Origin: Neonectria sp. B-13 | Taxonomy: Eukaryota > Ascomycota > Sordariomycetes > Hypocreales > Nectriaceae | DNA: 64,000 nt | Direction of reading: 5' to 3' | NCBI GenBank assembly: GCA_002682825.1 | Contig: NOKP01000014.1 | Coordinates: 1,313,559-1,377,558, forward strand | Shown: positions 1-10,176 of the stretch, one piece after another | How the letters are laid out: each line of letters begins with the position of its first letter | Position numbering within the stretch: position 1 is the stretch's first letter | The notes under the pieces: model-generated | The model's input: the letters and a program-made list of their open reading frames with translations, nothing else | Database searches by the model: none | Told to the model about the DNA's origin: nothing | Translations under genes and position numbers: made by a program

Positions 1-1655
1 TGTTGAAAAGATGGAAGTGGATTCTGTTGAGTAGTCTTCTCATAGCAATGTGCGCCAGGAAGAAAAACCGGTATTCTTGGTGGATGTCTTGACTCGAGTC
101 CGGAACGAGAGGCAGTGGGACAGAACTTGCATATACACCCAGTCCACTCGGAGGAAAGTCGAATTCAGCAAGTAGTTGACTGTCCAGGCCGTTAGTATCT
201 GTTCACCTGGGGAATGTTCGATCGTTTATAGTAACCTTTCGTGGAGATACGCAACCCAGTAGAGCTGGCATTGATGTGCCTCCAAGGCAGTTTGGCTAAA
301 GGAAGTCAGTTTCCGGGCTCAGTTAGCGACGGTTTCAAACTCACAGAGGAAGGAGGATCAAAACAGTGCAACAGGCGCGATGTATGGCTTTCCAAGATTC
401 GTATATCCTCAGCTTAGAGGCATAGAAAACACTGGAATACCATTATTAGTATTATGTCAAATGTTGCAAGAGTAATCTCACCCCATCAAGAGCAGGCATT
501 GAACGCTATTCCAATCAACGGTCTCCTCATTCTCGAATATCTCGCAAGCGAAGTTAAATAGACTTAAGCCAACCAGACTTGGATCATCTCCACTATCAGG
601 CTGAGCCCATTCCTTATTTCCCGTGTGATAAGCAGCAATAGCACCCAAGGAGAGCACCAGAAGTGAAATGACACTGTCGATGCCCAGTCTGAATTCGTCT
701 CTCAAAGCTGCGGCTAAGTGATGATTGTAGAAGCTTGCCTCATCTACTATTAAGTAAGGAGGATGAAAATGGGAGAAATAAAGCTGTGTGAGTTGTCGCA
801 GCTGATGCAGAGAAAGATGAGAAAGCCAATTATTGTCCTCTCGAGTCGACAAGAAGACCGGTGGCTTCTTGGTTTTCGGTAGCCGATGCTGCTTGATCTC
901 TAACTGCATGGGATAGTTCAGCTCACATTCGCTGGGTTTCACGAGTGAGCAGGGCCACAATAGTAGATGCTCTGGTGCCGTTGAATGCCTTTCGGAAAGG
1001 CTTAGTTCCCCTGGATGCTGGGGAAACTCAGAACTCGAAGGAACGAAATAGTTCTGCATTGAAAAGTTCGGACTTCTCAAGTTGGATGGGAAATGGTCAG
1101 TGGTATCGCGAACCGGTTGCACGTTTGGGATGTGTGAGTTGTTAGCCTCTGTCGTCCCGTCGGAGGATTGACTTTCGGGAATTCGTTCCGCGAGGTCATC
1201 GATCTTGCGTTCCATTCGGGCCAAGACCGTTGTCAACTCGACAAGAGAGAGGTTCTTCCTGATCTCATCATTAACAAAAGGACGTGGCGTTGGTGCGGTT
1301 GCAATCAACAAGACTGTTCCTACTTTGATGTAACAGTCTCCACATATGAACAAGCCAAATGAAGGCGAGCGCAGCGGCTGCATGACGGCTTTAACTCGTC
1401 ACATTTTGTCTTACGTTGTCGACAGGCGTCACAAGCCTGAGGAGGTTCAATATCAACACGATCTATATGACAGAAAGGACGGAACATACGTTGAGGGCTT
1501 GACGCCGTGGGGCGGTGCTGATAGAGTGGGACTGATTCTGATCCAATTCCATGGCGATTCCCTCTTTCCATGTTCTTTTGTGGTCTTGCTAGCAAGTCGT
1601 GTAATGGGAACATGGTGCCAGGCTGGGGAAAATGAGGAGTGGAGATGTTGAACAT
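1..1655 (-). CDS. Zn2Cys6 transcription factor, 3'-truncated by window edge
   Basis: Fungal binuclear-cluster regulator, expected in the nucleus. Exon 1 (1655-1324) carries the zinc cluster at about residues 75-102 (CDACRQRKTKC then CSRCARLHLAC, six cysteines). A 65-nt intron (1323-1259) joins in frame to exon 2 (1258-482), which encodes a short coiled-coil linker (MERKIDDLAERI) and the start of the fungal-specific middle homology domain (LPYLIVDE-like region, VQCLLLMG). Further introns near 481-430, 320-270 and 240-185 are needed; after removing them the frame reads typical domain text (ASKLRIYESWKAIH, ELLAEFDFPPSGL with the second half read as LLAEFDFPPSGL, FFLAHIAMRRLLNRIH). The gene runs off the left edge, so the C-terminus is missing. 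It is transcribed away from the monooxygenase gene at 2236, sharing a 580-bp divergent promoter, so it could control that gene (inference). Confidence 0.85.
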
Positions 1656-2235
1656 GCTAATTTAGCAGGGTCACGTGTGATCGTTTGAGCAAGCTGTTTT
1701 GTGAAAGCGAAGGTATGAACTGAGGTGGGATAGAGTGCACAATGCCTTGACTGATATTCTGTAGAATTCTAGTCCTGGGTCAAACTTAGTGTGACAACGT
1801 GTCGAAAGAGAGGGCCAAAAGACGTCCAGTCTTGGTGTGACAAGTATCACCGGGAATTGAGAGTCCGCGGACGGCCTGCGCCCGGGACCGAAAGGGTCGA
1901 CGCGGGAACCGAGTTAGCGGCGTCGGGTACAAAATTAGCGCAGTAGAGCCCGAAAATCCGGCCTTTTGGGTGTGCTCCCCGTCTCACACAGGCGCTCAGT
2001 GAGATTGCACCGATTATTCCAGTAAGCCGTCACCTTGTCGTGTTCCGGGTGGCAGGAAGTGAAACCCTCATGAGTCGTTGAGTGCATATAAAGAAGGCAG
2101 CCTCTCGCTGTCATCAATGGTGTTTGTCTCACCTGTTCAGCTTCACACAATCCAACTTGCACCAACAGTACACATTAAACAAGCAGGCCATTCCAAGCAA
2201 TCCTTTGCATATATCCCACTTCGGAAAATAATAAC
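1656..2235. promoter_or_regulatory. Divergent promoter between regulator and monooxygenase
   Basis: This 580-bp region separates two divergent genes. A TATA-like element (CATATAAAG, 2085-2093) lies about 145 bp upstream of the monooxygenase ATG and is followed by a pyrimidine-rich leader. CGG/CCG triplets that could serve Zn2Cys6 factors occur around 1860-1930, but I could not assign a definite operator. Confidence 0.45.
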
Positions 2236-3504
2236 ATGCCTGCCTATCAACCTCGAATCGCCATTGCGGGCGGCGGCCCCTCTGGCCTCGCCCTCAGTCT
2301 GCTTTTATCTCGTCGAGGCATTCACACCACCATTTACGAGCTGCGGAGTAAACCTACCCCAGATGAAATTGCCAAGCCGTCTGGAATGCTCGACCTTCAC
2401 GAGGAGTCCGGTCTAGCAGTCATGCGCGAGTGTGACTTATGGGAAGGCTTCCAGGCGGCCGTGGGCGACTGTACCGAATCAACGCGGGTCATCAACCCCG
2501 AAGGCGTCGTGTTACATACCGACGAGGGAGAGCTCAGCAACCGTCCGGAAATTCCGCGACACGCACTCACCAACTTGCTTGCTCAGAACGTGCCCGAGGG
2601 TATCGTCAAGTGGAATCACAAGATCACGGCTGTGAGTAGCGCGCAGAACTCAACCACGGGGGCGACCGAGATCACCCTCGACCTCGGCGAGAACGGCACA
2701 GCGACGTATGACTTTGTCGTTGGCGCCGATGGCGCGTGGTCCCGAGTCCGCAATATTCTCACCGATGTCAAGCCGTTTTACAGCGGCGCACAGCTGGTGA
2801 CTGCGACGGTGAGGCATGTCTCAACCAACTACCCGCACTTGCTCGAGTTGAACGGCTCAGGCACGCTAAATGCGCTCGGCGGCGGCAATAGCATCACCAC
2901 CCATCGTGGCCCACAGGACTCAATCCGCGTGTACGCCGCCGTGAGCACCCCAAACGAGCACTGGGCCGCGGAAGTCGGACTAGAGGGGAAAACCGCCGCC
3001 GAGGTGAAAACAATGCTCCTAGGCGACGACAAGCTGTTCGGCAAGTGGGCGCCTCAGCTCCAAGACTTGCTTGCCACAGCCTGCGAGGAAGAGACAAAAG
3101 ACAACCCCGGCAACAAAGCCGAATTGATGCCACTGTACATGCTCCCTGTCGGTCACAGCTGGGAACATCGCTCCGGCGCCACGCTGATCGGCGACGCGGC
3201 TCACCTGATGACTCCCTGGGCTGGCGAGGGCGTCAACCTGGCGTTGTGGGACTCTCTGGACCTGGCCCATGTTCTTGCGACAGTACCTGAGGCCGAGAAT
3301 GCTGCGGCATGGCAGGCGGCACTTGAGCCACGGATGCGCGAGTTTGAGGAGGTCATGCACGCGCGGGCGAAGGAAAAGGCCGAGGAGACACTCAGAAACA
3401 AGGACATTCTCTTGAGCGAGAACGGCGCGCAAAACATGGTCAATCTGTTCAAGATGTATGAGGAGATGATAGCCACGGCTGGTAGGTCAACGGACGGGCA
3501 GTGA
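2236..3504 (+). CDS. FAD-dependent monooxygenase (TetX/UbiH-type aromatic hydroxylase family)
   Basis: Single-exon gene, 422 residues, the usual length for class A flavoprotein monooxygenases (FAD_binding_3). The FAD dinucleotide motif GGGPSG is at residues 12-17 at the end of the first beta strand, the DG motif (GADGAW) at about 163-168, and the GD motif (LIGDAAHLMTPWAGEG) around residues 317-332. These enzymes use NAD(P)H and oxygen to hydroxylate or epoxidise aromatic or polyketide-like substrates; TetX-like members can inactivate tetracyclines, but the substrate here cannot be read from sequence. No signal peptide or membrane helix is evident, so it is probably cytosolic. It is next to a Zn2Cys6 regulator (divergent) and an MBOAT acyltransferase (convergent), an arrangement seen in secondary-metabolite tailoring loci. 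The ATG at 2236 is 145 bp after a TATA-like box. Confidence 0.9.
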   Translation: MPAYQPRIAIAGGGPSGLALSLLLSRRGIHTTIYELRSKPTPDEIAKPSGMLDLHEESGLAVMRECDLWEGFQAAVGDCTESTRVINPEGVVLHTDEGELSNRPEIPRHALTNLLAQNVPEGIVKWNHKITAVSSAQNSTTGATEITLDLGENGTATYDFVVGADGAWSRVRNILTDVKPFYSGAQLVTATVRHVSTNYPHLLELNGSGTLNALGGGNSITTHRGPQDSIRVYAAVSTPNEHWAAEVGLEGKTAAEVKTMLLGDDKLFGKWAPQLQDLLATACEEETKDNPGNKAELMPLYMLPVGHSWEHRSGATLIGDAAHLMTPWAGEGVNLALWDSLDLAHVLATVPEAENAAAWQAALEPRMREFEEVMHARAKEKAEETLRNKDILLSENGAQNMVNLFKMYEEMIATAGRSTDGQ

Positions 3505-3837
3505 TGTGCAGATGGGCTGGAGTATTAGAGCGTTGGTAGGAGAATTAATAGGGTCAACACATGGGCATAGAAAATTAGCAAATAACTAGCATAGAGGTTG
3601 TGGAATAGCTACAGCTTTACAATACCAGTACTACAAGCCTTATATAATGGTTTTCCATCGCTTACTAGTGATTTTGCACAACAAAGCTAGTGGCAAGTGA
3701 GCAGAACGTTGACATATTAAGAGAATAGGCTACTTAGGATGTGTCATAGATCCTAATCCTCATAAGGCCCTTAGACCGAGAAAGGTTGTGAATAAGTATA
3801 ACTAGAAACTTTCTGCCCCATCAATAATTCTCATGTA
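3505..3837. other. Convergent intergenic region
   Basis: This AT-rich 333-bp spacer between the 3' ends of the monooxygenase and acyltransferase genes has no ORF or repeat that I can support. It presumably holds both polyadenylation regions. Confidence 0.5.
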
Positions 3838-5219
3838 TCAATACTTCTCGCTTTGCACAAAACTTTGCATTCCAATCGCGTTCCAAAATGAAAATGGGAG
3901 AGGCCACTTTACGGCTTCGATGGCAATGAAATCTCGGGAAAACCACCACCCAGTAAAGGTAAACCACGAAACAACCCAGAAGTAACCTATGGCGTAGCCG
4001 ACAACTCTAGGAAGTCGCTCATATGTTTGTGGAGACGCGGCCCCATGCTTCTTGTCCAATAGCTTTTTGGTCAATGCATACTGGTGGCAGTGCCTGAGCA
4101 CAAGCGTTTCTGCTATTGTCGCAAGAGGCTGCATCATGAAGAAACACGACATATCCAGGATGATATTCCGGGGAGAAAGGTATCCATGGCAAACGACGAG
4201 GAGACTCAGAATGTGGAAGAAGGCACTAATCAGGAATGCCGTGGTGAGGTGGGTTAAGTATGCCACAGTAGACCTTTTAGGGATTCCGAAGAGATCTATG
4301 ATAGCATGACCAAAGCCAAGAACCGGCTGCAAGTATTCAGTTTAGTTCAGTTACACTACAAGCAATGCGGAACTGAAGCTCACCTGACGAACGTAGCCGT
4401 GCCAGAACGTTCCCCAGACGTTGGCAACTTTGTAGCAGTCGAGGATACTGCCAAACAATGGAGGCCAATCCTACACCAAGCTTAGTAAACACAATTCCAG
4501 AGGATAAAACCCATGAAACAAACCTCGGGCTGATTAAGTCCTAATCCAACACTAATTGCTGCTGCAATTTCGAACTGCAGTGTCATTGTCGAGAACACGG
4601 TGGTCCCCATCAAGAACTCCTGGAAGGATATCCTAACAAGACTTGCCGGGTCCCAAGCCCACTCACGAGGAAATTCGGTGTTCCTCGCAAGCAGAATCAC
4701 TGCATCCAAAGCTAGATACGCCAGTATCACCCTCACCAGCTTGGCCACCATGAATGACGCCCTCGTCACCCTGTTTCGCCTCATTGCCTCTCGCGCCGCG
4801 TTCAGTTTGCGGCTTCCAATGTTCCAACCCACGGCCCGCGGCGTGGTTACTAAAGCCATGGCCCAGCGCAGCTTATCCCAGGTCCATTCTCGAGGGCGAC
4901 CATGCCGCGGCTTCTTTTCTTCATCAAGACGCCAGAAATCACGCTCAGGCTCGTGCAGAAGCAACCGCTCAATGGCGGGAAGGACAAACAGCCAGGACCC
5001 TGTCAGTCCATATCGCATGGGACGGAAGGTGCCGGCGTTTGGTGGCCAGGGAGAGACCGTGGTCGCATAGTTGGTGAAGACGATGAGAGCTGCGAAGATA
5101 CGTCCGCGGCCGGGAAATGGTGGACTAGCGAATGAAAGGAGAACCAGAACCGGGAGGGCAATGAACGGAAGGATGTCTCGACATCCCGGAAAGTAGAGTG
5201 GAGGGGATATGGAACTCAT
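3838..5219 (-). CDS. Wax-synthase-like membrane-bound O-acyltransferase (MBOAT_2 family)
   Basis: Three exons: 5219-4524, 4470-4384 and 4326-3838, all phase 0, giving about 423 residues. The spliced middle exon contains the family signature DWPPLFGS followed by a FWHGYVRQ-like motif; the last exon has the membrane histidine region (ISAFFHIL, where the His is the expected catalytic residue) and several hydrophobic helices. The protein is polytopic throughout, consistent with ER membrane location. Family members transfer acetyl or acyl groups from CoA to alcohols, including terpenoid and trichothecene hydroxyls in fungal clusters. The first true ATG is at 5219; an in-frame GTG at 5273 is not a credible start. 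Pairing with a flavin hydroxylase suggests hydroxylation then acylation of one substrate (inference only). Confidence 0.85.
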
Positions 5220-5919
5220 AGTAAGATACCGATCGCAAGGTTGTATTGCTTGTAGTCGATGAGAATGAAGCACCGGGAGTCAAGCCATCAATACCCTTGG
5301 TACTCTGCTACTTAATCTAGGACATATGAATGTGATCATCGGACTATTTGTGGTCAGATCATCAAAGCCAGAGCAGATAAGTTGTAACGGGATAGTGGTT
5401 CCACCTGACGAATTGGCCGCTTCTCGTGGCCTGATAGGTGGCGCCGATGACCTATGTGGCTGAACTTGAACCAAAGAGGACAGCAAGGTCTTGGCGTACG
5501 AACAGCGTAAGTGATAAATTTCTCTGTTGGCCGTCTCTGAGAAACAGACGTCAAACTACTCGACGGGTCAGTGGTTCTCTTGTCATACAGCACAGTAATA
5601 ACAGGGAAACATACTACGCGCGGGCCTGGTCATGCTCTCCATATTATAAGAAGTCTTGTAAATTGGGATTTTGATTTATCCTCCTGTCTCGAACATCCTG
5701 TGTCCGATTGGACTTAGTATTTCACGCCGCATGGACACTGTCAACAATCAACTTTCATCTCGCGCATATTAAATTTATCCATTAAATAGTTCTCTGTCTT
5801 CAAGTCTAAATACGTAGCGGGCGGATAGCAACATTGCGGTCTTCAGCTGGACTGATTTCCGTGCCCAAAGCACTTATCTCAACGTTGGTAAATATCTATT
5901 CCATTTCATTTAAAGACGT
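5220..5919. other. Intergenic, acyltransferase 5' side to CFEM gene 3' end
   Basis: About 700 bp, AT-rich toward 5700-5800. It should hold the acyltransferase promoter and the CFEM gene 3' UTR. No coding sequence or RNA gene was recognised. Confidence 0.4.
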
Positions 5920-7437
5920 TTAGAGGAGTCCGAAGAAGGCAATAGCTGCACCGGCCGCCGCGAGGAAGCTGGAGATAGAAACAGAGGCACCCTAGAGGAT
6001 ATTAGCTGTTTTCAGATGAAGCAAAAGGCCAGACGCCACTTACCATGCTGACAATGACCTCAGGGGCATCGTTGTCGGGGGTAGAGCCAGTGGGCTCGGA
6101 AGGGACACCACCGACGGGAATGGTAGGGTTGGTGATGACGGTGATGCTAGGCGCACCAGTGGCGGTTCCGTTGCAACCACCGGGGCAGACCCAGGGGGCA
6201 GTCGTCTCGACAGGCTCGCTCTGAACAGGCTTGCTCTCGACGGGCTTAGTGTGCTCGGCGGCAGGCTCGGATTGAGAGACCTCGCTGACGGGGCCGATGG
6301 TGGTAGACACGGCAATGATTTCAGTCGTGACCTTTCCAACGGGGCAGTTGGTGACCTCAGGGGGGCACGCGGTGACCGTGTTCGTCTTGGTGCTGTAGAT
6401 GGTGGAGATGGTGAGCTTCTCGGTCACAGGGCAAACGGTGGTAGTAACGGCAACAGTCTCAGTGGTGACATGGCCAACGGGGCAGTTGGTGACGGTGGGA
6501 GCACAAGAGGTGATGGTGTAGGTCCTGGTGTCGTAGATGGTAGAGGTGGTCATCTCTTCTCCATCGGTGACCTCAGCCGACTCTGTAGGAGCGGCAGTGG
6601 TCTCTTCGGAGCTGTCAGTCTCAGTAGGGGCAGAGGTCTCATCGGTGGTAGAGGTCTGCTCAGAAGTCTCAGTCTCAGTCTCAGTCGCAGAGGCCTCAGT
6701 CTCAGTCGCAGAGGCCTCAGTCTCAGTTGCAGAGATCTCAGTTCCAGTAGCAGAGATCTCAGTTCCAGTAGCAGAGATCTCAGTTTCAGTAGCAGAGATC
6801 TCAGTTTCAGTAACAGAGGTCTCCGAGTCTTCAGTCTCGGTGGGAGCAGAGGTCTCAGTAGTCTCAGCATCCTCAGTAGTCTGGGCATCAGCAGTAGTCG
6901 TGGGGTCAGAGGCCTTAGTGGTGGCGGTGGTCTGCATTGTTGATTAGCATATCTCGGTAGTGCTAGAAGAGCTCGCCACATACCGTAGCCTGAGGCTCAG
7001 GTACAGTGATGGTGTATCCAAGCTCTGCACTCCATGTTAGTCGACCTGCCATTTATTGTTGATCGAGTGTGAGGGTCTTACCGGCGCATAGCTCAACACC
7101 GAACTGAACGGCATCATCAGCATCAGTGCTGCTGGGGCAATCGCTCTTGCTGCACTGGATATAGTATCCCTGAAGCTCCGTGATGTCGCAGAAGCAGTCG
7201 TACATCGAGGGCAGCGTGCAAGTCAGGGGAGGGTGCTCCGTAAGGACCTTGGAGAAGCAGTCGATCTAGATGCACTGTCAGCCATTATCCTTTACTTCAA
7301 GGATCATTGCCTGGACTACAGCCAAATTTGACAAGACAGGACGGGAATCATACAGCACAGGCCGGGATGGCAGTGGCCAGAGAAGCCAGAGAGAGGATGC
7401 TGGCAGCTACTAGCTGGACGGAAGTGAAGGACCGCAT
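5920..7437 (-). CDS. CFEM-domain GPI-anchored cell-surface protein
   Basis: Five exons (7437-7354, 7265-7082, 7024-6984, 6931-6044, 5991-5920) encode about 422 residues. Residues 1-23 form a signal peptide (MRSFTSVQLVAASILSLASL...). The CFEM domain follows with eight cysteines: PAC, IDC, LTC, YDCFC, QC, DC and LC, an Asp preceding the YDCFC segment. The rest is a Ser/Thr/Glu-rich stalk with seven-to-eight-residue SATETEI-type repeats, then two copies of a longer TSTIYDTRTYT/CPVG module containing cysteines. The last 72-nt exon encodes a small-residue plus hydrophobic tail (FLAAAGAAIAFFGLL) typical of GPI attachment. CFEM proteins sit in wall or membrane and many bind heme or act in host or iron interactions. 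Mature location is inferred from the signal and tail. The start is set by the signal peptide. Confidence 0.9.
6661..6815. repeat. In-frame tandem repeat (~18-21 bp units) in the CFEM stalk
   Basis: Runs of near-identical units built on CAGAGATCTCAGTTCCAGTAG (minus one base shown as 20-mer core CAGAGATCTCAGTTCCAGTA) encode the SATETEI / SATGTEI / SATETEA repeats. Units differ mostly at synonymous or E/G, I/A positions, suggesting recent duplication and possible length polymorphism. Confidence 0.75.
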
Positions 7438-9210
7438 GATGAGTAGGAGTTCGAACTGGTTAACGAGGGAATGCAAGCTGAACAAATTGGACTTAAGTGA
7501 GTGAGTGAGTGGATGAGGAGCAACGATAAAACGAGGCCGAAGCAGAGGAAGTAAAGCGAGTCCTTATAGTAACTGGTACTCCAACTCGGACTCGGCCTGA
7601 ACCTCGATGTGTGCTTTTCAGCTCGACACTCTACCAACCCAATTCCTGCATGGCCCCTGTATCCCGCGGTCTTGTCCTTGTCGTTCATACAGAACTGACC
7701 GGAGTCGGAAGGCCAAGGTGAAAGGTCAGTCCGTGCCAGGGACAAGGTCGGTGATGTCTCCACCGTGTGGCTTGATAGCGTGCGTGATTTGTGTCGCGCT
7801 ATTCTGCATCAGTGTTGGCATGCACCGAAGCCTTGATCTTTTAAGGTTATCTGATCATCTGATAAGCTGATCCGAGGCCCGAAAGCGTCTGGGGCATCAG
7901 CTACCTGGTCCTTGAGCCAAGAACGCTGCCAGAATGGCCTCACGTGGGAAATTGGCCTGCCCAACACCAGTGCTTGGCACACCAGGGTTCCGCTGTGGAG
8001 GGGCTTCTCGGAATCCCAGCCGAACCCACCGAACATCAATCTCGCTAGGGCTGGACGCGAGCTGCATCGTCGATGAGGATCTTCTGGTGTCCCATTGCTC
8101 TGGTTCCGTTGGAGTCATTAGACGCGATGCTCGCTAAGGTCGTGTTGGAGATCTAAACATGCCTGCAATTTGCCTCGTGCTACGGATGCTCGGTATGACA
8201 ACCATGCCCTTGACACTAAACTCTTTGGCATTCAATGTAAGAGTCATGGCCACTTAGCTTGCGACACTTCCTGTCCCCGATTCTCTTCTTTTGGTTGCCT
8301 ACAACTTGAAATCATGTTGGTTTCACGCCCGCAAAGAGCTTAGCAAGCGCATCCAGGAACATCTTCTTCAGCAACCAACCCGAGAAACAGAACTTTGCCA
8401 CCCAAACGCAGGTACCAGAAAGCAGACGCCACCGGAACTACTCCGTCTCCATTTGCAAGGTCACGAGCCTAGGCATGCATGCAGCTTCTTCCAAATGCAA
8501 CCTGGTGGGACACACGACACGAACTGTTGGGGGCCCTTTCAGCTCCTTTGGTGGCTCCGTCCCATGCAAGCTTCTTGCTCTAACCGTGTCCACGATCGCC
8601 TGTCAGTGGTAAGTTGGTGTCAAATCTGTCAGATCGTGGTCTGTGCCTGTGCCAGGGGGCCGGCCGATACGGTTATGAGCATCTACAGATTCCCCCGACG
8701 CTCCGTTCCGTCCCTGTCGACTGGGGTCCTTGCCGCAATGGTGTGCAAGGCTTGCAGGGGTCTTGATGCGTTCGTCATACCACTCATCACAACGACGTCG
8801 AGTGCGCGCTTTTAGATCATTGATTCATTTCCTATGTTGTTGATACAACAACTTTCTAAATATCACGCTGACCATCCCATCTATACGGGAGGTCGAATCC
8901 TCGGTCAAATGCCTGGTCATTTTCAACGCCTCATAGACTCTCGAAGTCCTCTATACCGCTTCTTTCCTGTCCAACCAACATCAAAATCAATTCCAAATCG
9001 TGGCCAGCACTCCTGAACGATACCACTGAAACTCAATAACAGGGCCTGTCAACTCAACCCGCTGTTTCTTGGGTCGAACGTCCCGTAGGTTTGTCCATCA
9101 AGCTTGTACGCATTGCAACTGCTGGCTGACCTTGGGCCGTACCAGAGTCGAAGTGTTCAACGATCCAAGGGATCATTGTATGTATGACAAGGGCATTCTA
9201 ACAGAATCCC
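7438..9210. other. Long intergenic region without recognised gene
   Basis: About 1.77 kb between the CFEM start and the aldo-keto reductase stop. An open frame at 8291-8815 (+) lacks domain features and compositional support. No tRNA, repeat array or transposon was seen. The part next to 7437 should contain the CFEM promoter. Confidence 0.4.
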
Positions 9211-10176
9211 TTAGATAGACTCTTCCGGCCAGACGTTGTAGCCGAAAGTGTCCTTCATGTTGACAAAGCGGGTGTGACGGCCCTCGGCAACCTTCTCGAC
9301 GGCCTCAAAATCGGCATCGGACAGATTGGGGACTTGGAAGTTGCTCTCGATGCGTGAGGGCGTGGAGCTCTTGGGCAACACCACATAACCACGTCGCAGA
9401 CCCCAGGCGAGGAGGACCTGGGCAAGGGTGTGCCCGCTCCGATCGGCAACCTCGTTGAGGACCGTGTTCGTCCGCACCTTCTCGCCAGTGTTGGGAACTT
9501 GGTCTTGTGAGCCCAGGGGCGAGTATGCCTCGGGCAGGATGTCGTTCTCCTGGCAGAATTTCACCAACTCGTAGTTGGGCAGGAAGGGGTGGACTTCGAT
9601 CTGGTTGACGGCGGGCTTAACCTTGGCAAATGCCAGCATCTTCTTCAGTCCTGGAATGGTCCAGTTTGAGACGCCAATTGCCCGGGTCTTGCCCTGGGCC
9701 AGGAGATCCTCCATGGCTCGCCACGTGGGCTCGGGGTTCTCTGTGAGGTCCTTCTTGATGACATACTTGCCATCCTCACCCAGCTTGGGCAGGTTCTTGC
9801 TGTCCTTCTCGGCGGCAATGGGCCAGTGCACGAGGAACAGATCGACGTAGTCCAGGCCGAAGTTGCTGAGGGAGTTTTCCAGCGACCACTTGACCTCCTC
9901 AGGCTCGTGGAGGTGGTTCCAGACCTTGGTAGTGATGAAGATGTCCGCCCGCTTGACCGAGGGGTTTTCCTTGAGGAAGTCTCGGACGGCCTCGCCAACC
10001 TCTCCCTCGTTGAGATAAAACCAGGCGCAGTCGAGGTGTCGGTAGCCTACTTTGAGGGCGTAGATCACGGCCTTGTAGGTCTCCCCCTTGGCGCCCTCGT
10101 TGGCAAAGGTTCCAAATCCCAGACCGGGGATCTTGACGCCATTGTTTAGCGTAAATGTGGTTGCGTTGGAAGTCAT
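9211..10176 (-). CDS. NADP-dependent aldo-keto reductase (glycerol/aldehyde reductase-like)
   Basis: Single exon, 321 residues, the standard AKR length for an (alpha/beta)8 barrel. The catalytic tetrad is intact: Asp49, Tyr54 (in DCAWFYLNE), Lys84 (ITTKVWN) and His117 (FLVHWPI). The cofactor region PKSSTPSRIESNF near the C-terminus matches NADP(H)-binding AKRs (Lys-Ser ... Arg). The sequence resembles fungal GCY1/GLD2-type enzymes that reduce glyceraldehyde or dihydroxyacetone or oxidise glycerol in the cytosol; the exact substrate is not certain. It is transcribed divergently from the HAD hydrolase at 12073 across 1.9 kb containing several CCCCT/AGGGG stress-type elements. The ATG at 10176 aligns with the family N-terminus. 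Confidence 0.93.
   Translation of the reverse strand: MTSNATTFTLNNGVKIPGLGFGTFANEGAKGETYKAVIYALKVGYRHLDCAWFYLNEGEVGEAVRDFLKENPSVKRADIFITTKVWNHLHEPEEVKWSLENSLSNFGLDYVDLFLVHWPIAAEKDSKNLPKLGEDGKYVIKKDLTENPEPTWRAMEDLLAQGKTRAIGVSNWTIPGLKKMLAFAKVKPAVNQIEVHPFLPNYELVKFCQENDILPEAYSPLGSQDQVPNTGEKVRTNTVLNEVADRSGHTLAQVLLAWGLRRGYVVLPKSSTPSRIESNFQVPNLSDADFEAVEKVAEGRHTRFVNMKDTFGYNVWPEESI

Noticed and set aside
8291..8815. 174-codon open frame in the CFEM/AKR spacer.
   Set aside because: The first in-frame start is not ATG, and there is no recognisable domain or splice context.
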